Positions 8,981-17,409 of a DNA stretch of 57,390 bases are shown here, piece after piece. The DNA lies in NCBI GenBank assembly GCA_964623515.1, contig CAZURV010000011.1, positions 1-57,390 of the forward strand, read 5' to 3'. Source of the DNA: RUG714 sp964623515. Its GTDB lineage: Bacteria > Bacillota > Clostridia > Oscillospirales > Acutalibacteraceae. The notes under the pieces are model-generated. The model worked only from the letters and a program-made list of their open reading frames with translations, had not been told where the DNA came from and did no database searches. The position numbers and the translations under genes were made by a program. Numbering within the stretch: the stretch's first letter is position 1; each line of letters opens with the position of its first letter.

Positions 8981-9727
8981 TCATTCCACCTCCCGATAAA
9001 AAACTCTGTTCAAAAACAAACCTTTTGCAGGAGCAGTCTGCCCTGCTACGTCTCTGTTTTTGCTACTTATAATATCAGGTAAATCGGAAACTGAAATTTT
9101 CCCGCTGTTTACTCTCAGTAATGTGCCAACCATAATCCTTACCATATTGTAAAGGAATCCGTTCCCCGAAACAGTAAGAATAACAAAATCTCCGCGTCTT
9201 ATAACAGAAAAATCATATATTGTTCTCACTGTATCATCGGAACCGCGCTTCAAAGTACAAAACGATTTAAAATCATGTGTGCCGATAAAAGATTTTGCCG
9301 CCGTATTCAGCAGATTTTCATCAATGGGTTTCTTCGAATGGTAAACATATTTATCGATAAAGGGATTTGCGAATTTTGCATCGTAAATATAATATATATA
9401 TTCTTTTCCCGTGCAGGAATATCTGGCATGAAAATCATCAGGCACTACCATACAACCAAATGCTCTTATATCAGACGGCAGATAACTGTTAAAAGCCGAT
9501 AAGGTATGGTAAGCATCTTTATAATATGGAGCCTTGAAACTAAAGCAATACATCGCAGCGTGAACCCCTGCGTCTGTTCGGCTACAACCCTTAATATCAA
9601 TACGATTGCCGTATATTTTTTCAACCGCATCCTGCACTTTCTGCTGAACTGTTATCGCATTCGCCTGAACCTGCCAGCCGTGATATTCAGTGCCGTCATA
9701 TTTAATTTTTAGAAGAAGATTGGGCAT
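8981..9727 (-). CDS. truA: tRNA pseudouridine(38-40) synthase TruA
   Basis: TruA converts uridines 38-40 in the tRNA anticodon arm to pseudouridine. The frame opens further upstream (to 9868), but homology starts at 'MPNLLLKIKYDGTEYHGWQ', so I place the start at 9727, giving 248 residues, the normal family size. The catalytic aspartate lies in 'GCSRTDAGVHA', the hallmark of the family, and the 'GNGFLYNMVRIMVGTLL' motif is present near the C-terminus. The start ATG shares one base with the ecfT stop (TGATG), with GGTGGA just upstream. This ecfA1-ecfA2-ecfT-truA order is the classic Firmicutes arrangement. Confidence 0.95.
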   Translation of the reverse strand: MPNLLLKIKYDGTEYHGWQVQANAITVQQKVQDAVEKIYGNRIDIKGCSRTDAGVHAAMYCFSFKAPYYKDAYHTLSAFNSYLPSDIRAFGCMVVPDDFHARYSCTGKEYIYYIYDAKFANPFIDKYVYHSKKPIDENLLNTAAKSFIGTHDFKSFCTLKRGSDDTVRTIYDFSVIRRGDFVILTVSGNGFLYNMVRIMVGTLLRVNSGKISVSDLPDIISSKNRDVAGQTAPAKGLFLNRVFYREVE

Positions 9728-10542
9728 CAAAATCCACCGATAATAAGCACTCGATTTAAAAGAATAATTGCGGCAACTGCGGCAACAATTACAAACAAAG
9801 AAACATAATCTTTCACCGAAGTAGTATATCTTTTCATTTTCGTTCTGCCTTTTCCACCGCTGTAGCACCTACATTCCATTGCATTTGCAAGTTCGTAAGC
9901 CCTACGAAAAGAAGAAACAAAAAGAGGTATAAGCACCGGAATCATTGCTTTGGCTTTTTTTATTAGCCCACCGGAATCAAGGTCTGCACCTCTCGCTTTT
10001 TGCGCATTCATAATCTTATTGATTTCATCAACAAGTAAAGGAATAAACCTCAATGCAATCGTCATCATCATAGCGAGTGAGTGAATATCAATTTTTATAT
10101 ATTTCATCCAACCGAGTAAGTCTTCAAGCGCAGATGTTAAAGCATTCGGAGTAGTCGTATAAGTGAGGAGTGAACTGACCACGATAAAGCATACTATCCT
10201 AACAGATATAAAAACAGAGGTTTTTACGCCCTGGTCGGTAACGGTAAGTTTCCATATGTGAAACAGTTCCCTGCCGTCAATATAAAACAGATTCAAAATA
10301 ATTGTTAAAATTATAATCGGAATCAGCGGTTTAATGTTTCCTAAAAATGTTTTTAACGGAATTCTTGAAATCAAAACCAGCGTAAACACAAATAAAACCA
10401 CAAATCCAAGTGAAACTGCGCTTTTGCACAAAAATATTGAAACTACAAAAGTTATGATTAAAACAATTTTGAATCTCGGGTCCAGCCTGTGAAGCAGTGA
10501 ATCGGAGGGAAAATACTGACCAAAAGTTATATTTGAAATCAA
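9727..10542 (-). CDS. ecfT: Energy-coupling factor transporter transmembrane subunit EcfT
   Basis: EcfT is the membrane scaffold of the shared ECF vitamin and micronutrient uptake module. It couples the two ATPases to exchangeable substrate-binding S proteins. The 271-residue protein opens with 'FGQYFPSDSLLHRLDPRFKI', typical of EcfT, has about five or six membrane segments, and carries the two conserved coupling-helix motifs: 'AQKARGAD' (about 180) and 'MECRCYSGGKGRTK' (about 225). It overlaps ecfA2 upstream by four bases and truA downstream by one. No S-component gene is in the window, so the substrate cannot be read from context. Confidence 0.95.
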   Translation of the reverse strand: MISNITFGQYFPSDSLLHRLDPRFKIVLIITFVVSIFLCKSAVSLGFVVLFVFTLVLISRIPLKTFLGNIKPLIPIIILTIILNLFYIDGRELFHIWKLTVTDQGVKTSVFISVRIVCFIVVSSLLTYTTTPNALTSALEDLLGWMKYIKIDIHSLAMMMTIALRFIPLLVDEINKIMNAQKARGADLDSGGLIKKAKAMIPVLIPLFVSSFRRAYELANAMECRCYSGGKGRTKMKRYTTSVKDYVSLFVIVAAVAAIILLNRVLIIGGF

Positions 10543-11399
10543 CGGGGCAACCCCCCTAACAGTCTGTTAATCTCCTCTACAGCTTTATCTGCTGTATATA
10601 TAGAGGTGCTGACATCATAGCCTTTTTTTTTGAGCGATATGAATACCCTTGTAATCATCGGAACGTTCAGTCCCATTGCAACAAGCTCATCTGCTCTTGA
10701 AAAAACTTCATCAACTGTTCCGTCCATAACCACCGCTCCGCTATTCATAACAATCACGCGGTCGGCTATTTTCGCAACGTCCTCCATACTGTGAGAAACC
10801 AAAACAATCGTTGTATTTGTTTTATCTCTGTATTCCCTAATAATCGAAAACAAATTATCTCTGCCAGATGGATCGAGTCCCGCCGTGGGTTCATCCAAGA
10901 CAAGGATTTCAGGCTCAACGGCAAGAATGCCTGCCATGGCAACTTTTCGCTTTTCTCCACCAGACAAATCAAAAGGTGATTTATTAAGATATTCCTTTGG
11001 TATACGCATATATTTAGCTGCTTTGACAGCGCGTCCTTTTACTTCCTGCTCAGAAAGATTCATATTTTTAGGTCCGTAGCAAATATCGGCAAAAACCGTT
11101 TCCTCAAACAACTGATATTCGGGATACTGAAAGCAAAGACCGATTTTGAATCGGATATTTCGGATATTCTTCTTATCCTCCCAAATATCTTTGCCTCGGA
11201 AATAAACCGCTCCCTCGTCGGCTTTGAAAAGACCGTTCAAATGCTGAATAAGCGTTGATTTCCCCGAACCCGTGTGACCGATCAGTGCAACGATTTCGCC
11301 CTGATTTATCTCAAACGAAACATTTTTTATTGCTCTGTGTTCAAAAGGTGTTTTTTTAGAATATACATAAGTTAAGTTTTTAACGTCCAGTATCGACAT
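10539..11399 (-). CDS. ecfA2: Energy-coupling factor transporter ATPase EcfA2
   Basis: This is the second ATP-binding cassette subunit of the ECF transporter (286 aa). Visible motifs are Walker A 'GHTGSGKST', the Q-loop 'CFQYPEYQLF', the signature 'LSGGEKRKVAMAG', Walker B 'ILVLDEPTAGLDP' and the H-loop 'LVSHSME'. The N-terminal 'YVYSKKTPFEHRAIKNVSFEI' is typical of EcfA2, which has an insertion before strand 2 relative to EcfA1. The start overlaps the end of ecfA1 by 20 bases, and the stop overlaps ecfT by four. It should act as a heterodimer with EcfA1 on the inner face of the membrane. Confidence 0.95.
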   Translation of the reverse strand: MSILDVKNLTYVYSKKTPFEHRAIKNVSFEINQGEIVALIGHTGSGKSTLIQHLNGLFKADEGAVYFRGKDIWEDKKNIRNIRFKIGLCFQYPEYQLFEETVFADICYGPKNMNLSEQEVKGRAVKAAKYMRIPKEYLNKSPFDLSGGEKRKVAMAGILAVEPEILVLDEPTAGLDPSGRDNLFSIIREYRDKTNTTIVLVSHSMEDVAKIADRVIVMNSGAVVMDGTVDEVFSRADELVAMGLNVPMITRVFISLKKKGYDVSTSIYTADKAVEEINRLLGGLPR

Positions 11400-12213
11400 T
11401 ATTTAATAATCCTTCCAGTGCTTCCGTGCATTCTTCAACACTCAAAATGCATTTACCGTAATTCAGCTTTTTCATAAGTTCATAAGTCTGTGGAACGTCA
11501 AGTCCGCATTTTCTGATTAAATCATATTCTGAAAAAACCTCTTTCGGCGTGCCGTCAAGCAGGAACCTGCCTTCATCCATAACCAAAACTCTATCTGCCG
11601 AAATGGCTTCCTCCATAAAATGAGTGATATATATAACCGTAATTCCTTTCTCCCTGTTCAGCATTTTAACGGTGTCCATAACCTCCCGCCTGCCCGAAGG
11701 ATCAAGCATTGCAGTCGATTCATCCATAACAATACACTTTGTTTTCATTGCAAGTATCCCTGCGATAGCAACACGCTGTTTCTGACCTCCCGAAAGATTA
11801 TGAGGCTCGCTTTTTCTTTGTTCGTACATACCTACGGCTTTTAGAGCTTCATCCACTCTCAAGCGTATCTCATCAGGCTGTACGCCGAGATTTTCTGGCC
11901 CGAACGCAACATCTTCTTCCACCACGGACGCAACAATCTGATTATCTGGATTCTGAAAAATCATACCAACGCGTTTGAGAATTTCAATCCGTTCTTCCTC
12001 GGAAGCAGTCTCAATACCGTCAACAAGCACCTTTCCGCTGTCCGGAACAAGCGAACCGTTTATCAGCTTTGCAAAAGTTGATTTTCCGGAACCGTTTCTC
12101 CCTAAAACGGCCAAAAAAGTTCCATCTTCTATTTTAAGATTCAGATTGTTTATAACACTGCTGCTTTCTTCATCATATGAATAGGAAACAGCATGAAATT
12201 CAATAAAACTCAT
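11380..12213 (-). CDS. ecfA1: Energy-coupling factor transporter ATPase EcfA1
   Basis: This is the first ATPase of the ECF module. The frame extends ten codons upstream to 12243, but I choose the ATG at 12213 ('MSFIEFHAVSYSYDEE'). It fits the family start and forms an ATGA overlap with the stop of the upstream methyltransferase. That gives 277 residues, the usual length. Motifs: Walker A 'GRNGSGKST', Q-loop 'IFQNPDNQIV', signature 'LSGGQKQRVAIAG', Walker B 'CIVMDESTAMLDP' and H-loop 'YITHFME'. The Walker B/D-loop has DESTAML, common in EcfA1. It works as a heterodimer with EcfA2. Confidence 0.95.
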   Translation of the reverse strand: MSFIEFHAVSYSYDEESSSVINNLNLKIEDGTFLAVLGRNGSGKSTFAKLINGSLVPDSGKVLVDGIETASEEERIEILKRVGMIFQNPDNQIVASVVEEDVAFGPENLGVQPDEIRLRVDEALKAVGMYEQRKSEPHNLSGGQKQRVAIAGILAMKTKCIVMDESTAMLDPSGRREVMDTVKMLNREKGITVIYITHFMEEAISADRVLVMDEGRFLLDGTPKEVFSEYDLIRKCGLDVPQTYELMKKLNYGKCILSVEECTEALEGLLNNVDTGR

Positions 12214-13076
12214 TTTTTGCTCCAAACAGCTGTCGCTCCGCACGGAAGCACCATTTTAGTATTGCTAACCGGAATACCTATTTCATCTGAAAAAACTCTG
12301 CCGCCGAATTGAGCTTTTATTACCGTACCGAGAATATACTCCATAACGCTTGAAGATAATCCGGAAGTATAAGAGTTGAGAAAAAGGGCAGAAGAATCAT
12401 CATACATGATATGTGAACAAAGCGTAACGAAATCATACAGCGAATCCTCAAGTTTCCATATTTCCTTATTAGGTCCCCTACCGTAAGAAGGCGGATCCAT
12501 AATGATAATATCATAAAAATGTTCGCGCCTTATCTCCCGCTGAACAAATTTTATGCAATCATCAACAATCCATCTTACGGGTTTCCCGATTACTCCTGAA
12601 GATTCCGCATTTTCCTTTGCCCATTGCACCATACCTTTTGATGCGTCCACATGACATACAGACGCTCCAGCTTTTAAACACGCAACGGTAGCACAACCCG
12701 TATAACCAAAAAGATTTAAAACTTTGCATTCCTTATCGGAAGAAGTTATCCTGTCAGTCAGCATATCCCAATTCACTGCCTGCTCTGGAAAAACGCCTGT
12801 ATGCTTAAAGCCCATTGCCTTCACATTGAAGGTTAAATTGCGATATGAAACATTCCAGCGTTTAGGCAGGTTCTTATAAATAATCCATCTGCCTCCTCCG
12901 GATGGAGAACGCTCATAACGTGCATGCGCCTCTTCCCATAGAGGATTTGTTTTCGGCGTTTTCCATATAACCTGCGGATCGGGACGGATCAGAACAATAT
13001 CTCCCCACCGTTCAAGACGTTCGCCACAGGAACAATCTACAAGTTCATACTGACTCCAATTATCGGAATATCTCAT
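12210..13076 (-). CDS. Class I SAM-dependent methyltransferase (RlmI/COG1092-like)
   Basis: This is a 288-residue cytoplasmic methyltransferase, likely acting on rRNA. The SAM-binding motif I is 'VLNLFGYTGCATVACLKAGA', followed by 'VCHVDASKGMVQWAKEN', and the catalytic motif IV is 'IIMDPPSYGRG'. DPPSYG is the hallmark of the RlmI/RlmK family of 23S rRNA methyltransferases. The N-terminal PUA domain of E. coli RlmI is missing; in its place is a short region with 'GDIVLIRPDPQVIWK', so the exact target is uncertain. The start overlaps the glmM stop by one base (TAATG), and the stop overlaps ecfA1, so it belongs in this operon. Confidence 0.85.
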   Translation of the reverse strand: MRYSDNWSQYELVDCSCGERLERWGDIVLIRPDPQVIWKTPKTNPLWEEAHARYERSPSGGGRWIIYKNLPKRWNVSYRNLTFNVKAMGFKHTGVFPEQAVNWDMLTDRITSSDKECKVLNLFGYTGCATVACLKAGASVCHVDASKGMVQWAKENAESSGVIGKPVRWIVDDCIKFVQREIRREHFYDIIIMDPPSYGRGPNKEIWKLEDSLYDFVTLCSHIMYDDSSALFLNSYTSGLSSSVMEYILGTVIKAQFGGRVFSDEIGIPVSNTKMVLPCGATAVWSKK

Positions 13077-14425
13077 TACGCAAGTCTTTCCTTAACAACA
13101 TCTGCAATTTCAGTAGCATAAGCGGCTATAAGTTCTTCATCAGTTCCCTCAAGCATAATTCTTAAAAGTGGCTCTGTTCCGGAAAGTCTTACAAGAACTC
13201 TACCGTCGCTTCCTAACTTATCTTCAATCTGTTTCATTTTATCTTTTATAATTTTATCATCAGCATATCTTGCCTTACCTTCGGGAGTAACCCTGACATT
13301 CAAGAGTACCTGCGGATATACTTTCATTTCAGAGCCAAGGTCTTTTAACGATTTGCCGGTACTTTTAATAACATTTAAAAGTTTTACAGCAGAAAGCTGA
13401 CCGTCTCCCGTCGTGGCAAAATCAGTAAAAATGATATGTCCCGACTGTTCCCCGCCGATGTCATATCCGTTTTTAAGCATATTTTCAAGCACATACCTGT
13501 CGCCGACCTTTGTTTTTTCGCAACGAATTCCGTTTTCATCACAGAATTTGAAAAATCCCATATTGCTCATTACGGTAACAACCGCGGTATCTTTTGCCAA
13601 CTCTCCATTATTCTTCATATATTTGGCACATATGGCAATGATTCGATCACCGTCAATAACATTTCCGTCTCCGTCAACAGCAAGCATTCTGTCTGCATCA
13701 CCGTCAAAAGCAAACCCGAGATCGCATTTTTCTTTAAGAACAAGCTTCTGTAAGCTTTCCATATGAGTAGAACCGCAGTTATCGTTTATATTGATGCCAT
13801 CCGGCTCACAACTTATATAAACACCGTTAATTCCGAAACTACCGAACAGTTTTTTTGCAGTTACGCTTGATGAACCGTTTGCGCAATCAAAAGCAACTTT
13901 CAGCCCGGAAAAATCAGCCTGCCGGGCGCTTGCTATATGATTGATGTAATCATCAACAGCTTTATCCGCATAATATACTTTTCCTACGTCGCCGCCCGTC
14001 TTGCATTTACGGCTATCCGCATCATTCAAAATAATATCTTCAATTGTTGCCTCTACTTCATCGGGAAGCTTATATCCTGTACCCTGAAAAATTTTAATCC
14101 CATTATACTCGCAGGGATTGTGCGAAGCAGAAATCATCACACCTGCATCGTAACCATATTCTTTAACAAGAAAAGCAACGGCAGGAGTCGGGATTGCTCC
14201 GAGAATCAAAACATCGGCGCCAACGCTACATAATCCCGCCGCAAGCGCGCATTCCAGCATATCCGAACTCTTTCTTGTATCTTTCCCTATCATAACTTTT
14301 GGCTTTTTAGTTTCAGTGGAAATCAAAACCTCTGCCGTAGCTCTGCCGATATTCATTGCCAATTCAGGTGTAAGCTCACTGTTTGCCACACCTCTTACAC
14401 CGTCAGTTCCAAATAATTTTCCCAT
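13076..14425 (-). CDS. glmM: Phosphoglucosamine mutase
   Basis: GlmM interconverts glucosamine-6-phosphate and glucosamine-1-phosphate, feeding UDP-GlcNAc and so peptidoglycan. The 449-residue length is standard. The protein opens with 'GKLFGTDGVRGVAN', the phosphoserine loop is SASHNP at 99-104 with S101 as the phosphorylated residue, the metal-binding loop is 'DGDADRM', and the C-terminal phosphate-binding loop is 'RLSGTEPLLRIM'. AAGGAATATT before the ATG is the ribosome binding site. It lies 75 bases after ruvB in the same direction and overlaps the methyltransferase by one base. Confidence 0.97.
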   Translation of the reverse strand: MGKLFGTDGVRGVANSELTPELAMNIGRATAEVLISTETKKPKVMIGKDTRKSSDMLECALAAGLCSVGADVLILGAIPTPAVAFLVKEYGYDAGVMISASHNPCEYNGIKIFQGTGYKLPDEVEATIEDIILNDADSRKCKTGGDVGKVYYADKAVDDYINHIASARQADFSGLKVAFDCANGSSSVTAKKLFGSFGINGVYISCEPDGININDNCGSTHMESLQKLVLKEKCDLGFAFDGDADRMLAVDGDGNVIDGDRIIAICAKYMKNNGELAKDTAVVTVMSNMGFFKFCDENGIRCEKTKVGDRYVLENMLKNGYDIGGEQSGHIIFTDFATTGDGQLSAVKLLNVIKSTGKSLKDLGSEMKVYPQVLLNVRVTPEGKARYADDKIIKDKMKQIEDKLGSDGRVLVRLSGTEPLLRIMLEGTDEELIAAYATEIADVVKERLA

Positions 14426-14500
14426 AATATTCCTTCATATATCATCTAGATTCATCAAAATCGGGCAGGTTGTCTGCCGAAAACATTACAAAAAACGAAT

Positions 14501-15526
14501 TTAAAGACTCTGTTGTCCGTCCTGCTCCATTCCGAGGTGCCTGTATGCCAGCGACGTAACGCATCTGCCGCGCGGTGTGCGTGATAAAAAACCGATCTGC
14601 ATCAGGTAAGGTTCATAAACGTCCTCAATCGTAACGGCTTCTTCGCCTATAGCTGCGGCTATCGTATCCAGTCCAACAGGTCCACCATTATAATTTTTTA
14701 TCATAGTCGCAAGCAGAATCCTATCTATCTCATCCAGTCCGAGCTCATCAATATCCATTCTAGAGAGCGCTTGCATCGCGCTTTTTTCAGTGATTACTCC
14801 ATCATCGATTACTTCGGCAAAATCACGCGCACGCTTTAAAAGCCTGTTTGCGATTCTCGGCGTTCCTCTTGAACGTGAAGCAATTTCAAGCGCGCCATCG
14901 TCATCAATATCTATATCAAGTATTCCCGCACTTCTTTTTACGATTTTCGAAAGCTGTTCCGGCGAATATAGTTCCAGCCTCAATATGACTCCAAAACGGT
15001 CACGCAACGGAGCGCTGAGTTGTCCTGCGCGTGTTGTAGCTCCGACAAGTGTAAATCTGTGCAAATCCAGCCTGATTGACCTTGCCGAGGGACCTTTCCC
15101 GATAATAATATCAATCGCCTGGTCTTCCATAGCCGGATAAAGAACTTCCTCAACGCTTCTATTCAGACGATGAATCTCGTCTATAAAAAGCACGTCGCCC
15201 TCATCCAGATTTGTTAAAAGAGCGGCCAAATCGCCGGCTTTTTCAATAGCGGGTCCGGAGGTTACCCGAATGTTTACTCCCATTTCATTCGCTATGATTC
15301 CGGCAAGCGTAGTTTTGCCAAGCCCCGGAGGACCATAAAGCAAAACATGGTCAAGCGGTTCACTGCGCTTTTTAGCTGCTTCAATATAAATTTTCAGATT
15401 TTCTTTCACTTTTTCCTGACCGATATAATCATTAAGTGATTTAGGTCGGAGCGAAATTTCAATATCGTTATCATCTGCGGTAAATTCACCGCTTATAAGG
15501 CGTTCATCGTATTCATCGTAATTCAT
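14501..15526 (-). CDS. ruvB: Holliday junction branch migration helicase RuvB
   Basis: RuvB is the hexameric AAA+ motor that drives Holliday-junction branch migration with RuvA. The 341 residues are the usual size. Visible motifs include 'SLNDYIGQEKVKENL' near the N-terminus, Walker A 'GPPGLGKTTLAG', Walker B 'VLFIDEIHRLNR', sensor 1 'LVGATTRAG' and the arginine finger region 'LRDRFGV'. The C-terminal winged helix ends in 'GFLSRTPRGR'. The start follows the ruvA stop by 7 bases, with GTAGGTG as the ribosome binding site. It is part of ruvC-ruvA-ruvB. Confidence 0.98.
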   Translation of the reverse strand: MNYDEYDERLISGEFTADDNDIEISLRPKSLNDYIGQEKVKENLKIYIEAAKKRSEPLDHVLLYGPPGLGKTTLAGIIANEMGVNIRVTSGPAIEKAGDLAALLTNLDEGDVLFIDEIHRLNRSVEEVLYPAMEDQAIDIIIGKGPSARSIRLDLHRFTLVGATTRAGQLSAPLRDRFGVILRLELYSPEQLSKIVKRSAGILDIDIDDDGALEIASRSRGTPRIANRLLKRARDFAEVIDDGVITEKSAMQALSRMDIDELGLDEIDRILLATMIKNYNGGPVGLDTIAAAIGEEAVTIEDVYEPYLMQIGFLSRTPRGRCVTSLAYRHLGMEQDGQQSL

Positions 15527-15533
15527 AATTCAC

Positions 15534-16130
15534 CTACATAAAATTTTTTAAAGCAAATTTTATAAGTTGTTCCGTATTTAGATTCTTATCTGCTTTTGCA
15601 AGAACGCGCGCCGTGTCAGACTGTGAATAGCCGAGAGAAATGAGGGCAGCAACAGCATCATTAAAAGCATCGTTTTGGGAAACAATAGATATTTCTTCAA
15701 GCTCAGCACTGCTTTCAGTGCCGGAAACATCGGCAAGCTTATCTTTCAGTTCAAGAACAATTCTTTCCGCCGTCTTCTTGCCCACGCCCTGTGCAGCCGA
15801 AATTGCTTTAACATCCTTTGCTGCAACAGCAATGGCAAGTTTATCCGGTGAAAGCTGAGAAAGAATACTGAGTGCTGCTTTTGGACCTACTCCCGAAACA
15901 GACAGCAACAGTTTAAAACAATCAAGTTCAACCGTTTCTTTAAAGCCGAATAAATCAAGAGCGTCTTCTTTAACATTAAGATAGGTGAAAAGTAAAACTT
16001 CATTTCCCGCTTGACCGATTTTACGAAGGGTATTCACAGTAGTATAACATCTAAATGAGATTCCCCCTGTTTCAATCACTGCCGAGTTGAAATCCGTAAG
16101 CAATAATTTCCCTTTTATGCTGTATATCAT
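15534..16130 (-). CDS. ruvA: Holliday junction branch migration protein RuvA
   Basis: RuvA tetramers bind the four-way junction and load RuvB. The 198-residue protein has the N-terminal OB fold ('MIYSIKGKLL', then 'LLFTYLNVKEDALDLFGF'), the two helix-hairpin-helix motifs ('LLSVSGVGPKAALSIL' and 'AISAAQGVGKKTAERI') and the C-terminal RuvB-binding three-helix domain ('DAVAALISLGYSQSDTARVL'), in the normal order. The start shares one base with the ruvC stop. Confidence 0.97.
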   Translation of the reverse strand: MIYSIKGKLLLTDFNSAVIETGGISFRCYTTVNTLRKIGQAGNEVLLFTYLNVKEDALDLFGFKETVELDCFKLLLSVSGVGPKAALSILSQLSPDKLAIAVAAKDVKAISAAQGVGKKTAERIVLELKDKLADVSGTESSAELEEISIVSQNDAFNDAVAALISLGYSQSDTARVLAKADKNLNTEQLIKFALKNFM

Positions 16131-16633
16131 TATCTAAACCTACCTTTAGTTGCTGAAAGAATCGAACCTGAAGAATGCGCATGACAAATTGCAAGCGCCA
16201 GTGCGTCTGCAGTATCGTCAGGTTTCGGTATACTGTCAAGATTCAATATTGTTTTCGTCATCTGCTGCACCTGCTTTTTCTCTGCTCTGCCGTATCCTAC
16301 CACGCTTTGCTTAACCTGAAGAGGCGTATATTCACAGAACTCCAGATTGTTTTTCTTGGCCACAAGAGTTATAACTCCCCTCGCTTGACTGACGTCAATG
16401 ACCGTTTTGGCGTTGCTGTTATAAAAGATTTTTTCTATGCTCATTACCTGCGGATTGTATTTTTGAATCAGCAAATTCAATTCATCGTATATACATTCAA
16501 GTCTGTTCGGGAAAGATTCTCCTGGCTGTGTTGTCACGGCACCGTAATCTATAACGCGGAAGCGATTGCCCGCATATTCAACTATGCCCCAACCGACTAT
16601 CGCATAACCCGGATCTATACCTAAAATAATCAT
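16130..16633 (-). CDS. ruvC: Crossover junction endodeoxyribonuclease RuvC
   Basis: RuvC is the resolvase that nicks Holliday junctions. It has 167 residues. The first catalytic aspartate is D7 in 'ILGIDPGYAIVGWG'; the glutamate lies in 'MSIEKIFY', and the last acidic pair is in 'DDTADALALAICH'. It heads the ruvCAB run. A GGGGG-rich stretch lies 15 bases before the ATG, longer than the usual spacing, so translation initiation may be inefficient. No better in-frame start is visible. Confidence 0.97.
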   Translation of the reverse strand: MIILGIDPGYAIVGWGIVEYAGNRFRVIDYGAVTTQPGESFPNRLECIYDELNLLIQKYNPQVMSIEKIFYNSNAKTVIDVSQARGVITLVAKKNNLEFCEYTPLQVKQSVVGYGRAEKKQVQQMTKTILNLDSIPKPDDTADALALAICHAHSSGSILSATKGRFR

Positions 16634-16669
16634 AGAAAAAACAGTTTACCCCCTATATATTATTATATT

Positions 16670-16698
16670 ATAATAGCACTATACCCAAAAAAATACAA
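16670..16698 (-). promoter_or_regulatory. Putative sigma-A promoter of the ruvCAB operon
   Basis: On the minus strand a -35-like TTGTAT and a -10-like TATTAT are separated by exactly 17 bases. The -10 ends about 37 bases before the ruvC start. This is the only good candidate between the tRNA terminator and ruvC. Confidence 0.5.
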
Positions 16699-16825
16699 TA
16701 CAATTTACATAAAATATATGAGAATATTCACGTTTTTTAAGATTGAGTCTTAAAAATAAAACAAAACCGATTGCTTAACTTCCATTATGGATTTAAGTCA
16801 AACATGATAAAAACTTAAGTTATAT

Positions 16826-16865
16826 AAAAAACCTCCGACCTTATATTACAGTTCGGAGGTTTTTT
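16826..16865 (-). terminator. Rho-independent terminator after tRNA-Leu
   Basis: The stem ACCTCCGA/TCGGAGGT is followed on the minus strand by TTTTTT and also flanked on the other side by a T/A run. It begins directly at the tRNA 3' end, so it should end the tRNA transcript, and by symmetry it could work in both directions. Confidence 0.85.
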
Positions 16866-16951
16866 GGTGCCGGTGACCGGGGTCGAACCGGTACGGTGTC
16901 GCCACCACCGGATTTTGAGTCCGGCACGTCTGCCAATTCCATCACACCGGC
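16865..16951 (-). tRNA. tRNA-Leu (anticodon CAA)
   Basis: Read on the minus strand, the 7-bp acceptor stem GCCGGTG/CACCGGC closes the molecule, with discriminator A and an encoded CCA. The anticodon stem-loop reads CCGGA-CTCAAAA-TCCGG, giving anticodon CAA (leucine, codon UUG). A long variable arm (GGTGGCGACACCG region) is the class II feature of tRNA-Leu, and the T-loop is TTCGACC. The length is 87 bases with CCA. It sits between ruvX and the ruvC promoter. Confidence 0.96.
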
Positions 16952-16995
16952 AAGTGCTAAAACATTATACTCAAATATTAAAAAAAAAGCAATAG

Positions 16996-17409
16996 TTATT
17001 TTTTCTTTGCATCAATAAAATCCTGAAGAATAATCTGTGCGGAAAGAGCATCCACAACAGTTTTTCTGGCATTTCCCCGTGTATTGGTGAAATTCAAAGC
17101 TCTGTGTGCTATTTGTGTAGTCATCCGTTCATCAAAGACATCTGTTTTTATCCCGGTTTTTGCTTCTATTTTTTGTGCAAAATTCATGCATTTTTGCGCC
17201 CGGCTTCCGCAACTTCCGTTCATATTCAGCGGTTTTCCGACTACAATCATTTCCGCTTTATGTTGCACTGCAATGTCCAAAATTTTTTGAATAAGAACAG
17301 AAGGATTCCTCTCTTTAATCACCGTAACCGGAACGGCAATCATTTCATTTTTATCGCACACAGAAACACCCGTTCTTGCATCACCGTAATCAATTCCGAT
17401 AATAATCAT
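16996..17409 (-). CDS. ruvX: Putative pre-16S rRNA nuclease / Holliday junction resolvase-like RuvX (YqgF)
   Basis: YqgF/RuvX has an RNase H-like fold and is tied to 16S rRNA 5'-end processing, with a resolvase-like ancestry. The frame is open to 17496, but the homology starts at 'MIIIGIDYGDARTGVSV', so I choose the ATG at 17409, with GGGAG spaced about 10 bases upstream. This gives 137 residues, the usual family size. Catalytic acids are visible in 'GIDYGDARTG' and 'DERMTT', and the 'VVGKPLNMNG' motif is present. It lies just upstream of tRNA-Leu and the ruvCAB operon, but with its own start. Confidence 0.93.
   Translation of the reverse strand: MIIIGIDYGDARTGVSVCDKNEMIAVPVTVIKERNPSVLIQKILDIAVQHKAEMIVVGKPLNMNGSCGSRAQKCMNFAQKIEAKTGIKTDVFDERMTTQIAHRALNFTNTRGNARKTVVDALSAQIILQDFIDAKKK

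Noticed and set aside
9728..9868. A 47-residue N-terminal extension of truA
   Set aside because: It would overlap ecfT heavily in another frame, has no homology, and the TGATG start at 9727 fits both family and operon.
12214..12243. A ten-residue extension of ecfA1 upstream
   Set aside because: The ATGA overlap with the methyltransferase stop gives a better, family-typical start at 12213.
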